A DNA stretch of 7,350 nt from Myxococcales bacterium (lineage in GTDB: Bacteria > Myxococcota_A > UBA9160 > SMWR01). A program made the position numbers and the translations under genes. A model generated the notes under the pieces. It was not told where the DNA came from. It saw only the letters and a list, made by a program, of their open reading frames with translations, and ran no database searches. This document shows, piece by piece, positions 5,758 through 7,350 of the stretch. The DNA is taken from the NCBI GenBank assembly GCA_022571825.1, contig JACZXC010000138.1:1-7350 (forward strand), given 5' to 3'. Numbering within the stretch: position 1 is the stretch's first letter; every line of letters begins with the position of its first letter.

Positions 5758-7185
5758 TCAGCGGGTTCGCCAGCCCGAGGGCTGTCGGCCGTGGCGGCCG
5801 AGCGCCCTCACTTCCTCCGCGTCTGCCTCGAGCAAAAAACCGGCCTGCAGCGCGGTCGTCGTCGACGCCGCGAATCGACTCCGGTGTTCATCGGCACCGC
5901 CCGGATAGAGCTGCGCGAGAGTGCCGTCGTCGAGGGAACGCGTGGTTCCGAAAAGGAAGAGGAAGCCCTCGCCCCCCTGCCCGAGGCCCGAGAGCACCGC
6001 GCTGGGGGCGTCCACCCAAGGCGTGCGGATGCCGCCCCGGGCGATCCCGAGCTCGTCGCGAACGAGTTCCCGGGCCTCGGCGTCAGTGGTCTCGAGTCGC
6101 GGCGCCTCGGGCGGCGGCGTCCCGTCTCGCACCTGACGTTCGAGGTGGTCCAGGGCGGCCTGGAGCACGTAGTGCTGCTGGGGCCCCGCGTTGACCGGTG
6201 AGCGAGCCACCAAGCCCATCGGCTTATCCGTGGGCGCCAGGTGACGGGCGAGCTCCTCGATCGACAGCGAGCCGTCGTCAAAGTGCGCGGCGACGAGTCC
6301 ATAGGTATCGAAGTGCGCAGCGCCGGCCACCTCCCAGAGTCGGAATCGCTCGGAGTCGAGCTGTCGCGCCCGCCCGCCGCCGAGGGACACCACGTCGGTC
6401 TCGCTCTGGAGGTTCAGCACCGGCACGCGCACGTCCGCGCGAATGCGGTGGGCGCCGATCAGGCCACGGCCGGTGCGCGAGAGGTCGCCGTCCCGCGGCG
6501 CGCGAAGATACGCGCCGTCTAGCCCGGCGGCGGTGCCACCGCGCCCGTGGATCAGGAAGGCGTCGAAGCACCGCTCGATCGGGTCCACCGCGTTCACGTA
6601 CGTGACGAGGAAGCCCGCCGACTGCGACTCCCCGATGGCGATCACCCGCTCCGCCGCCCGCCGGCCCAGGGGGCCTGGGTGGCCTGCTCGCAGCACCCGG
6701 CCTACCTGGGTGAAGAGGTCGTAGGCGAATGCGTCGCCCGGATGCACCAGGGATCCGTAGCGCTGGGCGTCGGCCCGCTTGAGGGGCATCCCGGGTACGA
6801 GGCCCCCGCCGTCGATCCCGGCCTTCTGGGCCGACACACCCACCCACGCCGCGCCCTCGCGCATCAGGTGGCGATGCAGGAAGAGCCAGTCCGGCGCCGC
6901 GTCGAGGCCGGCGCTCACGTTCAGCCACTCGACGAGAACCGTGCCATTGAAGCGCGCCGGATTCTCCGGCCGACGTACCACGACCCGCGTTGTGAAGGGG
7001 GCCTCGCCGTCGTACCGGGCCCGCCAGCAGCCGTCGTTCCCCCGCTCGCCTTCGAGGGCGTAAGAGCGCGCAACGCCCGACAGGAACCACTCTTCTCCCA
7101 CGTATTCGGCGGCGGCCAGGTCGAAGCCGCCGAGCATGAGAAAGGGCTGGCCTCGGATGGGCCCCGTGAAGCGTGCGTCGGCCAT
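5758..7185 (-). CDS. Alpha/beta hydrolase domain-containing protein (GxSxS type)
   Basis: This is a 475-residue serine hydrolase, probably an esterase-like enzyme of the large 'alpha/beta hydrolase domain-containing protein' family. Visible elements (numbered from ATG 7185): an N-terminal beta-rich part with FNGTVLVEWLNVS (79-91), typical of this family before the core fold; the nucleophile elbow GESQS (185-189) with likely catalytic Ser187 and Ser instead of Gly at the last place; a likely acid in LQSETD (259-264, E262 or D264); and a likely catalytic His291 in VAGAAHFD (286-293). No signal peptide is evident, so it is probably cytoplasmic. ATG 7185 is preceded by AGGAG eleven bases upstream; GTG 7209, eight codons earlier, is an alternative without a clear ribosome binding site. 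It converges on the second ParA-like gene. The substrate is unknown; assignment to the fold is firm, to the family good. Confidence 0.85.
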   Translation of the reverse strand: MADARFTGPIRGQPFLMLGGFDLAAAEYVGEEWFLSGVARSYALEGERGNDGCWRARYDGEAPFTTRVVVRRPENPARFNGTVLVEWLNVSAGLDAAPDWLFLHRHLMREGAAWVGVSAQKAGIDGGGLVPGMPLKRADAQRYGSLVHPGDAFAYDLFTQVGRVLRAGHPGPLGRRAAERVIAIGESQSAGFLVTYVNAVDPIERCFDAFLIHGRGGTAAGLDGAYLRAPRDGDLSRTGRGLIGAHRIRADVRVPVLNLQSETDVVSLGGGRARQLDSERFRLWEVAGAAHFDTYGLVAAHFDDGSLSIEELARHLAPTDKPMGLVARSPVNAGPQQHYVLQAALDHLERQVRDGTPPPEAPRLETTDAEARELVRDELGIARGGIRTPWVDAPSAVLSGLGQGGEGFLFLFGTTRSLDDGTLAQLYPGGADEHRSRFAASTTTALQAGFLLEADAEEVRALGRHGRQPSGWRTR

Positions 7186-7294
7186 GAGATCGGCGGCTCC
7201 TGGTCCCACCCGGACCCGGTATCCAAGACTACGGATGTCTCGAGGGAGATTCGAGTCACCCCCCCGTTCCCGAGCGGGTCGCGCCCCGCCCGCC

Positions 7295-7350
7295 TCAGAC
7301 CCGGTCGAGTTCCGACGGACCGTCGTCGAAGCTCATCTTCCAGGTGAGCG
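7295..7350 (-). CDS. Possible C-terminus of a further minus-strand gene
   Basis: Reading leftward from the right edge, the frame from 7348 gives LTWKMSFDDGPSELDRV and then TGA at 7297-7295. The composition is balanced and protein-like, unlike the Arg/Pro/Ala-rich shadow frames around it, and the position (109 bases before the hydrolase start, same strand) suits a tandem gene. Seventeen residues are too few to name a family or to exclude chance. Confidence 0.3.
   Translation of the reverse strand, partial: LTWKMSFDDGPSELDRV

Noticed and set aside
7274..7289. Hairpin GCGGG/CCCGC upstream of the hydrolase
   Set aside because: It has five pairs in very GC-rich sequence with no U-tract, not distinguishable from chance.
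6547..7347. Plus-strand open frame (266 codons) opposite the hydrolase
   Set aside because: It is antisense to a gene with a visible catalytic triad and has no recognisable domain.

Overview
The window is high-GC bacterial DNA with tightly packed genes. GTG starts are used at least twice (1546 and 4270). No rRNA, tRNA, CRISPR array, transposase or phage gene is visible. Gene content (LLM-class flavin oxidoreductase, MFS carriers, large alpha/beta hydrolase, orphan ParA-like ATPases) suits a metabolically versatile environmental bacterium, perhaps a high-GC proteobacterial or myxococcal/deltaproteobacterial lineage. That placement is a guess from style, because no marker gene is present.

Layout. 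Positions 1-310 (+) hold the last 102 residues of an MFS transporter whose start lies outside the window. A 142-base gap with a 22-bp tandem duplication and a good ribosome binding site leads to a luciferase-like flavin-dependent oxidoreductase (453-1517, +). It is followed after 28 bases by a complete 12-helix MFS transporter (1546-2895, +), so the two probably form an operon. After 146 non-coding bases come two related ParA/MinD-type ATPases on the same strand (3042-4061 and 4270-5718), separated by 208 non-coding bases. Converging on them from the right, with only 39 bases between stops, is a large alpha/beta hydrolase (5758-7185, -). The last ~50 bases may hold the C-terminus of another minus-strand gene. 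No gene-free stretch exceeds about 300 bases.

How the genes may work together. The oxidoreductase and the MFS carrier look like a small metabolic unit (oxidation of an organic substrate plus its uptake or export), but neither substrate can be read from sequence. The hydrolase could belong to similar catabolic metabolism but is transcribed the other way.

The most unusual part is the ATPase pair. The two proteins share about 70% identity over ~253 ungapped residues (hand count). Both keep the deviant Walker A box with its signature lysine, yet both replace the canonical DxDPQ and DTPP motifs with LDDQ and DTKSD. Neither has a ParB gene or convincing parS site beside it. The second carries a ~190-residue C-terminal extension that I do not recognise. 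This is the best candidate here for an undescribed system: a duplicated, specialised ParA-like positioning or regulatory module.
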